Shown one piece after another: positions 30,701-43,033 of a stretch of DNA of 64,000 nucleotides. The position numbers and the translations under genes were made by a program. The notes under the pieces were generated by a model. The model did no database searches. It was not told the origin of the DNA and saw only the letters and a program-made list of their open reading frames with translations. How positions within the stretch are numbered: position 1 is the stretch's first letter; each line of letters opens with the position of its first letter. Source of the stretch: Agrypnia vestita. Lineage: Eukaryota; Arthropoda; Insecta; Trichoptera; Phryganeidae. The stretch covers positions 868,001 to 932,000 of the forward strand of contig JADDOH010023643.1 in the NCBI GenBank assembly GCA_016648135.1, read 5' to 3'.

Positions 30701-31333
30701 GTCCAGCAAAGTGAGCAAATTTTACAATTTTTCTCATATCTTCTCTTGCGTCTTTTTTACTCAAATTTTTATTTGGAAATATATCGTTTTACAACTTATT
30801 CATCAGGTTCCATATACTTATAATACGGATATCTTGTTAAAATGACACAAACTAAATTACTTAATAAAATAATAAATTACCAAACCTACGATGATTTTAA
30901 AATGAAGAAAATTGCTCCAATTGTTGGGCCTTTTATGACTGAATGGCTGATTGTATCAATTTTAAATTAATAATATCTATTATTTTAATTCATTCAAGGA
31001 AAAAGTTGTCAACTATATAAAAATGATTGATAAACACACAAAAAATAAAATATTAAAAAAAAACATTTCAAGTTTTTAAAGGTTTAGTTATAAAAGGCCC
31101 ACAAAGTGGAGCAATTTTCCTCATTTTTAAAACATCGTAGGTTTAGTAATTTATTAACTGATTAAATAATTTATTTTGTTTCATTTTAACAAGATATCCG
31201 TATTCAAAATATATGGAACCTGATGAATAAATTTTAAAATGATATATTTACAAACAAAAAAGTGATAAAAAACGCAAGAGAAGATATGAGAAAAAATTGT
31301 GAAATTTGCTCACTTTGCCAGACGAATGACTTA
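30700..31333. repeat. Large foldback element (arms about 240 bp, 148-bp spacer)
   Basis: 30700-30939 is mirrored at 31088-31333 (AAAGTGAGCAAATTT, CATATCTTCTCTTGCGT, ACGGATATCTTGTTAAAATGA, GGGCCTTTTAT). It has no ORF and abuts a MITE family 2 half copy. Confidence 0.85.
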
Positions 31334-31726
31334 AGTATCCCTTAAAGACCCGTCAACAATTTTGTCTGCTTAAAGTAAAAAAATAAAATAAAGCCTTTAG
31401 CTATTAAAAATTTCCATTTGTGGTGAGTGAGAAGTATAAACATTAAGGCTTCAGGAAAGATGAATACAAATTCCATCTTCAAATAGGCCGCCTTTACCAT
31501 CACAAGGGTCGAGAAAGAATATAATAAAATGTGTGTTTAATGGTGTTAAAAGGGTGTGTGACGCGACTCTTCCTCAAATTCGTGATAAAAGAATTCAATT
31601 TAACTATTATCTCGAAATAATTGGAGCCAACAATCAAGGGAGCGGTTACTTTGGGATGAGAAGTTAATAAAATAGGAAAGCTACTCGTCAAGTTTAATAA
31701 TTAACTGTGAATAAAGTAACAACTTA
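31334..31726. other. Spacer
   Basis: No feature recognised; a 63-codon minus ORF has no motif. Confidence 0.35.
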
Positions 31727-32095
31727 TATATGCAATTATTATATATAAGTTATAAAAGTTGCTCTTTCTAATGTAGTGTTATGGGTGTTTGTTTCTTTGT
31801 GTGAAATAAAAAACGGATTATATTAAACAAATTAAACAAAAAAAAAACATAACACTTTTTAAAATACAACTGGCGCCATCTACTAATGACCGCAGAGATA
31901 AAATAAAATAACTTGTAGCACTTTTTAAAATAAACTAGCACCATCTAGTAACGACCGCAGATATTTAAAAAAAAACTGTAGCATATTTTTTAAATACAAC
32001 TAGCGCCATCTATTAACGTCCGCAGAAAGTTTTTTGATATATATCGAAAATAAAAATCATGCCATAAATCTCGTGATATATATCCTCGAACCCTG
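31727..32095 (-). mobile_element. hAT-like element, truncated copy of 21236-21729
   Basis: It ends ATATCCTCGAACCCTG on the plus strand and contains three units of the internal motif AGCGCCATCTA/GGCGCCATCTA. The far terminus is missing. Confidence 0.65.
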
Positions 32096-32199
32096 CTGCA
32101 TTCAAAACATTTATTTAATTTTTTGGATATTGCTGCCATTGCTTTTATTGAATATAATAAATATAAATGAAACTGATGAAGTCCATACGACAATTCAAA

Positions 32200-32470
32200 A
32201 ATTAGTAGGTACTCATGATGAGTGCAGCTGGATCGCAGCATCACAGTGACAAAACGACATCTTTCAAGAATCTTGTTAATGATGGAGATGTAAAATGCAA
32301 TCCCGCTGAGCGTGGACCGAGTAGGCTGCGAAATTTTACGGAGAATTTAATAATAAGCAGAGTGGAGAGAAGCCCTGATGGTAATAGGGGTGCCATTATC
32401 GTCGTCCCGACAGGAATAATTCAGCGGGTCCAGCGCCCATCTCTCTGCATTCATTTGCGACGGTAATGTT
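32200..32470. other. Unique GC-elevated island
   Basis: An 83-codon plus ORF (32215-32466) spans most of it, but its residues match no family I recognise. Confidence 0.25.
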
Positions 32471-32997
32471 AAATGTGGGTCGTTTGCCCGTCTGTTGTGG
32501 CCGACTTCGGGGATTGCTGGCGTCTGAGTGAAATTTTAATCATTTCTAAGGGATGGACTGCAACAAATGCAGAGAAACGAAAAAGGGGACACAGAAATAA
32601 TACGCCCATTAAAGAGTAAAAAAGAAAGTGTTCCTTTGTAAGAAAGAGGAAATTTTTGGTCTGGTGTAGCATAGTCTATTACTTAGAATATAGCTCTCCT
32701 GAGATTGTCTCTTTTCCAACGATGTAAAATATTTTTGCGTTACCAATTACTTTTTCATGAGATTAACAATTTGTGTGTGATTTAAACCGTCGATGGCGAT
32801 AGCATAGTTTGTATTGAATAAAGGATAGCGACATAAATTTGGCGAGTTAAGTGTGATGTATGTGTTCTGAGATGAAGAAAGTATTCACCCGTCGAAAGGC
32901 AGATTCTTCGTGTCGGCACGTGACGTGTTTTGTATGAGTGCGCGTGTAATGTGTGAGATGTGTCAACAGAAGCAGGGTAGATATATGAATACAGGGT

Positions 32998-33336
32998 GTG
33001 AATTACACTCACGATTAACAATGTTCATTTATTGAATAATCAATGTTGATAGTTAAGTTTACAAAGGTGGCGTGGAGTACAGAAAACAGCGCGTATGATG
33101 GCTACAGCTGTCGGCGAAAGAGTGCTCGCTAGTGAATAGAGTGTGGTTAGTCGCATCGAAGCTCTGATTGGCGGGTGCCGGCTCGATGAGTACGGCTAGT
33201 TTTATGGTCGATTAGAAACACTTAGAAAAACGTTTCTTTCAAATTAACAATTGGGTAGAATAAATTAAATATTAAAACAACCGCACAAATACATATCACA
33301 TGACTTATGATTAACACGTACGAGCAACTGTTAACA
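32998..33336 (-). mobile_element. Possible solo LTR
   Basis: On the minus strand it could run from TGTTAACAGTTGC to GTAATTCACA, with CAATCAGAGC and an AATAAATG signal (from 33038). No target duplication found; low certainty. The spacer 32471-32997 to its left shows nothing firm. Confidence 0.3.
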
Positions 33337-33507
33337 TCGTATGGTAAAATTTCCCTTTGAAACTAAGCCATTTTCTAAACGACGACATGAACCTATAGAT
33401 CATTAAATACTAATCGCACTACACTCAAACACAAATATATAATACACATAAATGTACATGTGAAATATAATTAATTACAAAAATACATGTTACTAGAGCA
33501 TGCCGAA

Positions 33508-33596
33508 GACACTTGTAATTGGGATAATGGGCATAGTCTTCACTACAATGTTTATTATCTGAGTGTCATGTACCCATTATCCTGTTAGTGTCTCTA

Positions 33597-33650
<54 letters not shown>

Positions 33651-33662
33651 AAAAAAAAAAAA
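33508..33662 (+). repeat. Inverted repeat followed by a pure poly(A) of about 60 bases
   Basis: GACACT...GGGATAATGGG (33509-33534) is mirrored by CCCATTATCC...AGTGTC (33574-33595). It is followed by CTCTAATAAA and an A-tract interrupted once. It resembles the 3' end of a poly(A)-tailed retroposed RNA. Confidence 0.6.
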
Positions 33663-34904
33663 GCCATGAAAGAATATAATGGTAAAGTAACAAGTCGCGA
33701 CATTTTTGAAAAATGATACCCATTTCAAATTTACGCCACGCGCTTTTTTGTCACTTATGTCATGTTCGATTTTCCCGCCATCGCGCTAATTCGTCTGCGA
33801 CGCCATTTTGGTTTTTTCCCGATCTTTTTGGACGGATGCAACACGTAAACAACGATAATAAATATATTTTTTTTAAACATTAATTTATTTTAAAGAAAAT
33901 AATACGAAAGCAAAATATTTAAACTGATATGCTCACATTATTGTACATCAATTACTCGAAAAATTAAATATTTGAAAACATTTTGAGAATAGTTATACAG
34001 CATGCAAGTACTTACTGATTTTGTGCTGTGTTGATTGATGAAGACAATGTTCGACATAAATACTACATTTCTGTTTTCTATTTTTTTTCAAATTTCTAAG
34101 TATCGTCACGAGGATCTTAAATCAAAAGGAACTGCATGTAAGATTTTCCGAACACTCGGACATTTTAGTATAATTTAGAAACAACTGGGAATTGGTGGAA
34201 TGCACGGGAATATGCGAGAATATGTAAGAGAAAACTATTATTACAAACTAGCCGTAAACCCGTGAAAAATAACGGGACGTAATAATTGCAGGATTTCGAA
34301 GCTGAAAATTCCAGAATACAAAACCATTTGTTTTGTTTTTAAATTGACTTTATTCGCTTAATCCAAAAACTAATTTCAGAGTAGCTTACAAATTAAAACC
34401 TTGAGTATAATTACAGCAGCAATTCTTCAATGGCGAAAATTTAGGTGAACGTTCGTTTCTGATCATCAGTGATGTTAGTGAGTACAGACATACAATCGAA
34501 ATTAGTAGAGTTGATTGAATCCCAGCGAACACGAGGGAACTGTTTTGTTTTTGACAGCGTCGAAGATCATAGAGAGAATCACGAGAGAATAAATAGTACC
34601 TGAGTAAGAATTAATGAATAGCGTCCCAATTAAGTTTGTGCTCAGTGACTTCATGTATTAAATAAAAGTGTAACTGATTTTAAATGTTTCACTTGGATAC
34701 CATAGCCAACAATCTTTGGTCGTATTTTATTTTTATAAAGATATATCGTATTTCATAGATCATATCATAATAGTTTTGTATTTCTATGAATAGCTGTAAA
34801 AAAAACCATGACATTATAATATGAAATGATTTGTGGTGATAAAATTATTCCCAATAATTTGCTGACCAGACATTCATCACTAAGCAATATTGCTATTTCC
34901 TGTC
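33663..34904. other. AT-rich spacer
   Basis: A slightly GC-richer patch at 33730-33860 has no ORF. Nothing else is seen. Confidence 0.35.
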
Positions 34905-35190
34905 TCTTGACAGTTATTGTATAACGTTGTGACGCCGTTTTTTTGAAGTTTTATGTGTGACAGGTGTGAAATTAATTAATTCAATCAATTAGGCAGCTCA
35001 TTATTCATAATTGTGAATAACTTAAAGTTTGTTTACGCGTTAGAGCTTTCTGATTGATTGAATTCATTAATTTCAAACATGTCAAACTTAAAACATCGAA
35101 ATTGACGGCAATACAATGTTATACATCAAGATTGGGATAATGATTTGACATCTCAATATTGCTATTTTCAGAATAGCACAGATTGTCAGA
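34905..35190. repeat. Foldback element
   Basis: GTGTGAAATTAATTAATTCAATC (about 34967-34989) is mirrored near 35055-35082, and TTGTATAAC...GCCGT by GACGGCAATAC...GTTATAC. The right flank (ACATCTCAATATTG, AGAATAGCACAGATTGT) recurs at 42120-42180. Confidence 0.65.
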
Positions 35191-35269
35191 CATGATTCGT
35201 CCTTTTCAGCGTACAAAACGTCCAATGCTCAGACGGAAAAAATTGATACATCCAACATAAAAATACTTA

Positions 35270-35580
35270 AATATGTACTGGAATTCGAGTCGCGAAAGAA
35301 ACACGAATTCCCATCGGGATGTTATTTCATCCTGGCTTCCTTTCAAACAAGCCGGAGAATTATTATCTCCGAGTGTGATTTGTTGTCCGACTTCGTGCCC
35401 CAGACTCTGTGGTTCTTTAAATATGAAAATAAACAAAAACCTCACCTGCTCGGCGAGATAACCTTTTGGCGGCAAAACGAACGCCGGCATCTTTTATTTT
35501 CATCATGGCCGCCGGGCCGCCGCGATAAACAGGGCAACACTTCTTTGAACTTGAAACAAATGGGAGACTCCTAAATCTGT
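35270..35580. other. Unique GC-elevated island
   Basis: It contains GCCGCCGGGCCGCCGCG; overlapping ORFs on both strands (62-94 codons) carry no motifs. Confidence 0.25.
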
Positions 35581-35708
35581 CTGCACACAACTCAGACTTG
35601 CCTGTTTAAAGTCGCTTCAAAACGAAACCTAATCGCGATCTTAATTTAATAATAGGACTCCACTTTACACGATTTAAAATATGTTTAAAATAGTCTTGGT
35701 GTTGAGAT

Positions 35709-36340
35709 TAGTGATGTAACGAATGTGTACTACTTTCACGAATATCAAGCCTACTATTCGGCGAATACGAATACGAATAATTCAATAAGGTAATATATAA
35801 TACATCACTGTTCTTTTTTCACTAAGAGATTTAATAATTAAAATTTACCACCGGCTATTTTTTGCTCAAAAAGCACAACATTTCTTTTATCTGCGATCGA
35901 AAATAAATATAATTTTTTTCACGCTTACGACAGGTCATGTTATCAGATTTAATTTGAAATTATTTTACAAGAGTTAACACTTTTACACACAACGGAAATA
36001 AAATGGAGCGCACAATACGTATTACAAAACAAAAACTACATGAAATGAGCACCTAACCTTATTAATAACCCAACGAAACTAGATGAAAGAACTCATGTTA
36101 TGCTGTGAAAGAAGTAACAATTCACAACTTGAGAACTCAACAAATCCATTCATTCAATGTTAGGGGAATCCTCGATAATAGAGTGCGTAGGTGTGTTCGG
36201 ATACACGGTGCACAGCAAAACCGTAATTTGCGTTACGTTCAGTTATAAATAGTTTGTTTTTAATATTCGTGATGATATTCGGCGAATATATTCGGTAAAT
36301 ATCTACTATTCGGCGAGTACGAGTATTCGTTGCATCACTA
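35709..36340 (+). mobile_element. hAT-type MITE (TAGTGATG termini), internally deleted copy
   Basis: It begins TAGTGATGTAACGAAT and ends ATTCGTTGCATCACTA. It is 632 bp, with the same ends as the 798-bp element at 61358-62155 in opposite orientation. The flanks do not show a clear duplication. Confidence 0.75.
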
Positions 36341-37384
36341 TTTTTTTTACTGTCCGAATTCTGCATAAATACGTACATTACATTATACACATCTAAATGA
36401 CAAATCAACTTAACTTTTATTTTATTTTATAGTTTGCCGAAATATGTATTTGATCTATTATGAATTGTTAAATTATTTTCACATTTTAATCATTTTCCTC
36501 TTATGTATCTACTTATTGCTTATTATTTTTTTTATTTCTTACAGCTTACTTATTATTATGGCTTTCTATTATTTATTGTGTTTACATTTTTGATACAATT
36601 TCATTTTTGTAATTTTCTTTCTATGTCCTTAGATAGCTATGCTAATTCCTGTTTTATATTACGTGAAAACCGAATTCAGGGGGTGTATTATTAATTAATA
36701 AAAAAATATTATTATTATTTTGAGAGCGTTGAGAGACAATTTAAGTTGAATGAGACGCTTAAAATTGATGGACCAATCTCACAAGATCGAGCGTCAGGTA
36801 TTTACATATCATCGAGGCAGGAACCACGGAATGCCTTTGAGTGAGGGGAACACGTGAAAGACAGGTTGTAGAACGTGTGTTCATTTTAATTACAAGGGTA
36901 CGTTCTTGTTGATGTCACTGACAAAATGAGCTTAGTGTGCCTTATTAATAAATACCAGTTTTGCCATCATCCACCGACTGAAACGTACGCGTAATTAATG
37001 CAAGAATTTCTAAACTTAAAGTGATAAATTGGTATGGCGTCATTAACGTCGGCACCTATATGTACTATCAAAAGCTTTAGGAATACGCCAACCCGCAGTA
37101 TCTTTCTCCTACCGTCCTCTGTCGGGCAGGGTTTAACTAATGGATTCTTTGTCTTCAACATCTTTATACTCATGAAATAGTAACCAGTAAGATGGTAGAT
37201 GAGCGATATGGACATACAGGGGCGTCATGGAATGGCAACACAGATCGTGTCGGTAGGAACATCAGCTGGATACGCGACTGCTTGGGGTCAGCTGTCACGT
37301 GGGCTGCACAATTACTAATCTGCCGAACCGGAGCCTGTAATGGTTATCGACTTTATGTATAGCAGAATTAAAAGCAAGACTGTC
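36341..37384. other. Spacer
   Basis: AT-rich to 36720 with a (TTA)-type run that could be a LINE tail. 36730-37380 is unique and mildly GC-richer. No gene recognised. Confidence 0.3.
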
Positions 37385-37505
37385 TCGAGCCAACTTACCC
37401 AGGGTTCCGGGTTCGATTTCCGGTGAGGTCACAAGACATTTATGTGTTTTACTCAAGCTTATGTATTTAGGCATATTGGCATGTTGAAGCGTTTAAAAAG
37501 GAAAA
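37385..37505 (+). mobile_element. SINE family B, partial copy
   Basis: B-box-like GGGTTCGATTTCC, then GGTGAGGTCACAAGACATTT and TTTTACTCAAGCTTATG. Confidence 0.6.
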
Positions 37506-37698
37506 AAATTCTAAATAGGACAAATTGAAGATTTAAAGTCTCCATAATATATTTGAATATATTTAGGTGTTGAAATAAAAGTGATATTTTATGCAAACCG
37601 CATGGATGTAAAGATACGATTGTCGAAGTTTCGCTAGAGTATTATCACAGCATCCTCAGGAGAGTGTCCTCTCGCTGCGGTGGTCGTACTGTCGAAAC

Positions 37699-38835
37699 TA
37701 GGGATGGGTCGTCCACGTCCGTCCATCGACGAGACGATCAACTAGTTGAATTCGTCAACTAGTTGATCTATTTTCAACTTATAGATAAAAAAATAAATCT
37801 ATTATAATTTTGTTTACACCACTTTTTATTGATTTTTTACACGTTTCGGGAACAATGTTCCTTTTCTCAGATTGAGCCTTAAACTAAAGTTGACAAATAA
37901 AACAGATATATTTACTTATTAATAATGTCACCACAAAGTGAAAGCCTGACTTTGAAAGATTTATTCTTCAATAAATTTCTAGATAACATCTCAAATGTAA
38001 AGTATTTTTAAATTATGTATTTATTTATAAATTTATAGATAATAAATAAATGTAAAGGTTTTTATCATTTTATTTAACTTGTATTGAAACGAATGAATTT
38101 TTCGTAATCGATTTGAGTTAGTGTAGTGATAGTCCAACGTTTTCCAAAAAATAAGTCAGATATATTGAAAAAATTCAAACTTTGATGTCGCATATCTCCA
38201 TAACTATTGATATTAGGTCATGATAGCTTTCGACTCATAATCAAGGCAGGAATATAGTCCTGCGAGGTTATTAATGTTTTCCATATAACCCTGTACACAT
38301 GTAATGATATGTACCTAATATATTTTTTTATACACACATTACTGCTTTGTACTTATTTATATTTTAAATTTTTATACTCATATTTTAATGCTTATACCCA
38401 ATACTTTCACTGCTTACATATGTAGTTTATATTTATATTTTACTGCTTACACCTGATATTGTTGTGTATACCTACTTCTTTCTTTATTATATATAGAAAG
38501 AAGTATATAAAACAATATGTTAAAAGCCTATAATGTGCGTAAACAAATAAAGAATAAAATATTTCTTTTTACATATAAGCACAAGTAGCGGTTTTACTTT
38601 CCCCGAAACTATATTCCTTCGAACTTCTTTAAATTTTAAAAATTAACGTAATAAAAATAGCCAACGGTTGAGCCGTCGAGCAGCGTCGCGTCGAACCGTA
38701 GACAGTTGACCATCGTCCAGATGTTTAGATAGAACGTCCGCGACGTCCGCGTAACGAAGGTGATGCGTCAACTAGTTGACGAATTCAACTAGTTGATCGT
38801 CTCGTCGATGGACGGACGTGGACGACCCATCCCTA
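37699..38835. mobile_element. hAT-type non-autonomous transposon with 68-bp perfect TIRs
   Basis: It is 1137 bp, starting TAGGGATGGGTCGTCCACGT, with an exact 68-bp inverted copy ending at 38835. An 8-bp target duplication GTCGAAAC flanks it (37691-37698 and 38836-38843). Each TIR ends in a doubled palindrome, TCAACTAGTTGA. No transposase frame. A MITE family 2 half copy (38060-38295) is nested inside. Confidence 0.95.
38060..38295 (-). mobile_element. MITE family 2, half copy nested in the hAT element
   Basis: It matches the right half of 25328-25752 (TCATTTTATTTAACTTGTAT, TAGTCCAACGTTT, CATAACTATTGATATTAG) and ends AACCCTGTACA. Confidence 0.65.
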
Positions 38836-39079
38836 GTCGAAACGTTTAGAATCGAATCTCTACACATTCATACGGTTTTTATAAAATATCTGTTTTATTT
38901 CAATAGCTTTATTGTACATCAATGCCTATTTTTTGGGGAACTCGATTTTTTTTAACTACATAAACATTACATTCGGACATGGTATGACATTGTAGTCTGA
39001 GATAATAATCTTATGGCTAGAAGATAAAAAATACTCTTTCTAATAATTAAATAATTATCCAGGATTTTTAAATTTACAC

Positions 39080-39420
39080 GCTCGAATAATTAAACATTCT
39101 GACAGGCGGAAGAAGAAGTCAGAGCATAATTTGAACTGGTCAATTACAGCGGCAGACGTTCCGAGATAATTTCTAATTAATGAAGGCCCACTTCGCTGGC
39201 GGGTCGCGATACGGCCGCCATTAAAGTCGAGAGGTCTGTTTACATTTATGATTTGGGACGGCGATGATGGACCGCGATGCCTTGCAGAGTTGCCGGAAAA
39301 TGAAGATGTGTAACTGATGTGGCGCACAGGAAAAATACGACGGAACTGCGGCCGATAGAGCAGTTTCCACCCCCCAAAAAAATTCCACTACCGCAATCCC
39401 AGAGACAAATACAGGGTGTA
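39080..39420. other. Unique GC-elevated island
   Basis: It includes CTAATTAATG, CCATTAAAGTCG and TTTATGATTTGGG, homeodomain-like cores, and a 90-codon minus ORF without family motifs. Confidence 0.3.
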
Positions 39421-39479
39421 ACCACAGTATACTAATAACAGTAATACGTCTTCACACAAACTGGCCGCTAACCATTAGA

Positions 39480-39620
39480 ATGTGTGCGTGCGTACTCGGC
39501 GCCGTGTACGCACGCACTGTGACGCACACATTGACATAGAATATGGGAGCACAAGGCGGCGGCAGTAAGGGCCGTGCCTTCGGTGCCATTCGCGCTCGCA
39601 GCCGCCGCTTTAGAAAAAAA
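39480..39620. repeat. GC-rich paired palindromes
   Basis: GTGCGTGCGTAC is mirrored by GTACGCACGCAC across an 11-12 base GC-rich loop, and just downstream GGCGGCGGCAG is roughly mirrored by GCAGCCGCCGC. Confidence 0.65.
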
Positions 39621-39904
39621 ATGCGCTTCCTGAAAAAAATGCCTTTTTTATGTTTGTGGTGCTTTACTAAAAAGGTGTGTTGATTATCACAAAGACTGTG
39701 AGTTTTTAAAAGTCTACGTTCATGTTAATCAGCGTTCTTGCAATTTAAGTGCAGAAACTAGGTATACTAATTACAGAAATTATGCGACAGATCGAAATTT
39801 ACTCATGACTTTGCTGCCAATATAGAGAGGATGGAGCAGGTCTTTCGCAAAGAGTTCGAAAAGGACCACATAAACATTAAAATCGGCACATTTTTGAACA
39901 ATTA

Positions 39905-39995
39905 AAAGAAATTGAATTTTATTCGGGTTTCGTGTCTACCTTACGCGTCGGAATTTCAGACGCTACGAGTAAAAAGAAAGGGAGTAAAAAAAAAG
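39905..39995 (+). mobile_element. MITE family 1, terminal fragment
   Basis: ACGCTACGAGTAAAAAGAAAGGGAGT is the right terminus of the family. Confidence 0.6.
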
Positions 39996-40071
39996 TGACA
40001 AACCTGTCATCGCAAGAGTAGGCTAATAACTCGCCGACAGGCCGGAGATAAACTACTGTTCTGGGTATATT

Positions 40072-40145
40072 GTGGTGTAACGGAGCTAGTCCGCAATACT
40101 TTACAGGTAGATTCCTGCCTAAATTCCGGGTCGAAAATGTATGAA
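40072..40145 (+). mobile_element. MITE family 2, fragment
   Basis: GGTGTAACGGAGCTAGTC, CAGGTAGATTCCTGCCTAAATT and GAAAATGT match the family's left arm. Confidence 0.55.
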
Positions 40146-41000
40146 CATCTGGTATGGCGGGAATGTTTAACGGGAATATAATGATGGAAGGGATCCATGC
40201 ACTTACTTTGACGGATACCTCCTCTTCTTCTCCTGTGCTGGTTCTGATTTTGACCCTCTTTTCACACCATACTTATTGCCACACAGATTTCGGAAATACT
40301 TTGTTTTATTCCGTTCGCGTAGAAGCGGTAACATGTTAATTTAGAACTTTGGGTTATTGGTTAAAGGTAAGTTTTTATATTAATTTTTAGCAGTGTGACG
40401 AAGCTTTTAGTACGTATAAAATGATTAATTAAGCGACGTATTTAAATACGTAATTACCTTGCACAGTAATTTAGCGAACAACAGGTTTATATTTATATCT
40501 GCGTTTTCTGCGGGAGATTTTCGTGCGTTTTTAAAAGTGGTGTACCTATTACGAATCGAACTGCACTTGTGACATTCTAATATGCGCGCGGAACTTCTCG
40601 TGGCGGTAAACAAAAAATTTTATGTTCTGCTTGTCCTCTTCCTGCATGGATATAGGATAGGAATAAGAACAGGATAGGAAATTTATACAATTTTAATATT
40701 AAGAACTGGCGCCAACAACATCAATGACCTTATGTCAATAGTCATAGAGATAAACGAGAGAATAAAGTTAGAATTTTTTTTCAAATATTCCACAAAAATT
40801 CTGGTTCGAACTTCTATACAGTATAAGAACCTAGGTTTAATTATTACAACAAAACGAGATATTAGAAAACGTATACAGTAAAAGAAAATGTATACAGTAT
40901 AATCTACTTCTATTAATATACGAGTCACACAACAAAATGAGCTATTAGAAAACGTATACAGTATAAGAAACCAAGGTTTAATTATAGATTCAAAATTAAC
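40146..41000. other. Spacer
   Basis: Short frames only. Strings GAAAACGTATACAGTA recur at about 40866 and 40949 within a short local repeat. Confidence 0.35.
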
Positions 41001-41512
41001 TTCACAAAAAGACTGAATATGTTGTGAAAAAAAATGTGAAAAAAGTGCCTTTAATTGGAAGAATTAGAAACTCTACAACCAAAAGTACATTATATAATAC
41101 TTTAATATTCCCGCACACTGATTACTGTTCCAGCATACTATTTATACTACAAATAGTACAAAACAAAGCAACGCATATAATTTAAATGCAACAGAAGAGC
41201 AAATTTGAATAAGTACTTAAAATAAGAAACAGTGAATAAAATATAAAAATTTAAAAAAGAGTCATATTGCCTTTGGATTATGTCTAGATACTTTTATAAC
41301 AGGATGAAATTAAATAAGGATTTCATTGCGGCGACAAAAAAAAAAAGAAATTTTTTCAGAAGAAAAAAAAACACTTCACAAAATTGTTAGATGTACTAAC
41401 GACTTCGACAGCCTGCCGAAGACAATACAAAATGTACAGTGAGGAATAAAGAAGTTAAAACTCGAATGCAAATAGTTTACTATGAAAAACTTCAAACTAT
41501 TTGACTTGTATT
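41001..41512 (+). mobile_element. Jockey/CR1-like LINE polymerase remnant
   Basis: A frame-broken translation gives VPLIGRIRNSTTKSTLYNTL, FPHTDYCSSILF, VQNKATHII and later TNDFDSLPKTIQN. These are the thumb and C-terminal segments (LGRI..., H.EYCSSILF, QNKAMR, YNSLP) of a CR1/Jockey-type polymerase. Confidence 0.6.
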
Positions 41513-42080
41513 AGACTAACTAATTAACTAACTAACCATCCCGCCATTTCCCATAGAGGTAGGCAGAGTGGATATAACGCCATATTCTACTATCTCGGCA
41601 CATCACTTGTGCTTCGGCTACATTCATACATTATCTCATGCAAGCTCTACGGTTGTTTAGGCTTTTAACAGGGCCATACCTCAATTATTGTAGTGTCTGC
41701 TTATGCCAGGTCTTTCACGGACGCGGCCTTCAACACTTGCCCCATATATTTTTTCTTAACCATCCTTTTCTCGCTCATTCGTTCTACATGACCAAACCAT
41801 CTCGGCACTCCTTCTTTATTCTGTCTACCACACCACAGGCAACATTAAATTCTTTTCTAATTTGTTCATTCCTCACTATATCGACCAAACCGCCTTAGTG
41901 ACTGCATTTTCACCGCATTCAGTTTACTTTCATTCCTTTTTTTCTAATTCCTAGCTTCACTTCATACGTCAGAGTTGGCTCTAGAACTCCATTACGTACC
42001 GCTAGTCTTGCTTCCTTTGACAGGTTCTTATTGGCCATAATGACATTCAGAGCACCACTTACTTTGTTACCCGCTTTTGT
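41513..42080 (-). mobile_element. LINE group A fragment, diverged copy 4
   Basis: It has the (TTAG) tail at 41514-41534, then CCATCCCGCCATTTCCC and the same ordered sequence as copy 3 with many indels. No long frame remains. Confidence 0.75.
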
Positions 42081-42119
42081 AATAGACCGATTTTTATTAT
42101 TTTTATTTTCGTCTATTAA

Positions 42120-42180
42120 GTGTTGGGATAAAGATCTGACATCTCAATAATGATATTTTCAGAATAGCACAGATTGTATT
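42120..42180 (+). repeat. Fragment of the 34905-35190 foldback family
   Basis: GACATCTCAATAATGATATT and CAGAATAGCACAGATTGT match the right end of that element. Confidence 0.6.
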
Positions 42181-43033
42181 TAAAAAAATGGCGATTAACT
42201 ATGAATTTTCGTTAACAGATAATTAAAAATAAATATTTATCCTGTATTTTGAAATTTCAGCTTCTAACAAAAAAAGTTTAATCCTCAAAGGAGAGGTATG
42301 AAAAAAAGTTCTGTCGGCGACATATAATTTTTTTTTCATGGGTTTTGCTAGTGATACATACCGTAGGTTCCCTTTGGACAACTGTGTCTGGGACACCCTG
42401 TATTAAGACACGCCCACCGATGTTACAGAGATTCTTCGTATTAGACAAGTAAAATAAATTGAAAAATGTGTTTTAGATCATCATCTCGATAAAAACATTA
42501 ATTCAATATAAATAAACACAGAAGAGTGTGTGATGATTTCAAAGGAATCTTCTCTGTCTTTATTATCGATTAATAATTAATTCAAGCCTCCGGCGCAGCC
42601 TCCAAGTGCGAGGGGAGAGGGGGGTTGGTTTAATGACTAACGCATCCATCATAATGTCAGATCATCTGACGGGGTGGGTCCCCTTGTTACTTGCTAGCCC
42701 ACTTTTTAGCCCACCCTCAAAAACTTTCTAAAAACACTTAATAAATTATAAAATATTCACGTTTTTTTCAACCGTAAATTCCGACCGTATCGTACGATGA
42801 TTTAAAAACATTTATTTTAATTTTAGTTAACGCATGGAGAAATTGTCTTTACGATTCCACAATTATTGTGGTGGTTGATATCGGCCTTACTTTCAGATGG
42901 CAAAAATGTTTTTTTTAAAGAAAAATCTGTAATTTTCAGAAGATATTTGATGACTTTTTTTGAGTGATTTTAATCATGGCTACAGTACGAGTAGTCTTCA
43001 GGACTTCAATCAGCGATATACAATATATCGATA
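42181..43033. other. Spacer with GC-elevated patch 42590-42720
   Basis: No ORF or repeat partner. TGGGACACCCTGTA near 42390 may be a remnant MITE terminus. Confidence 0.3.
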
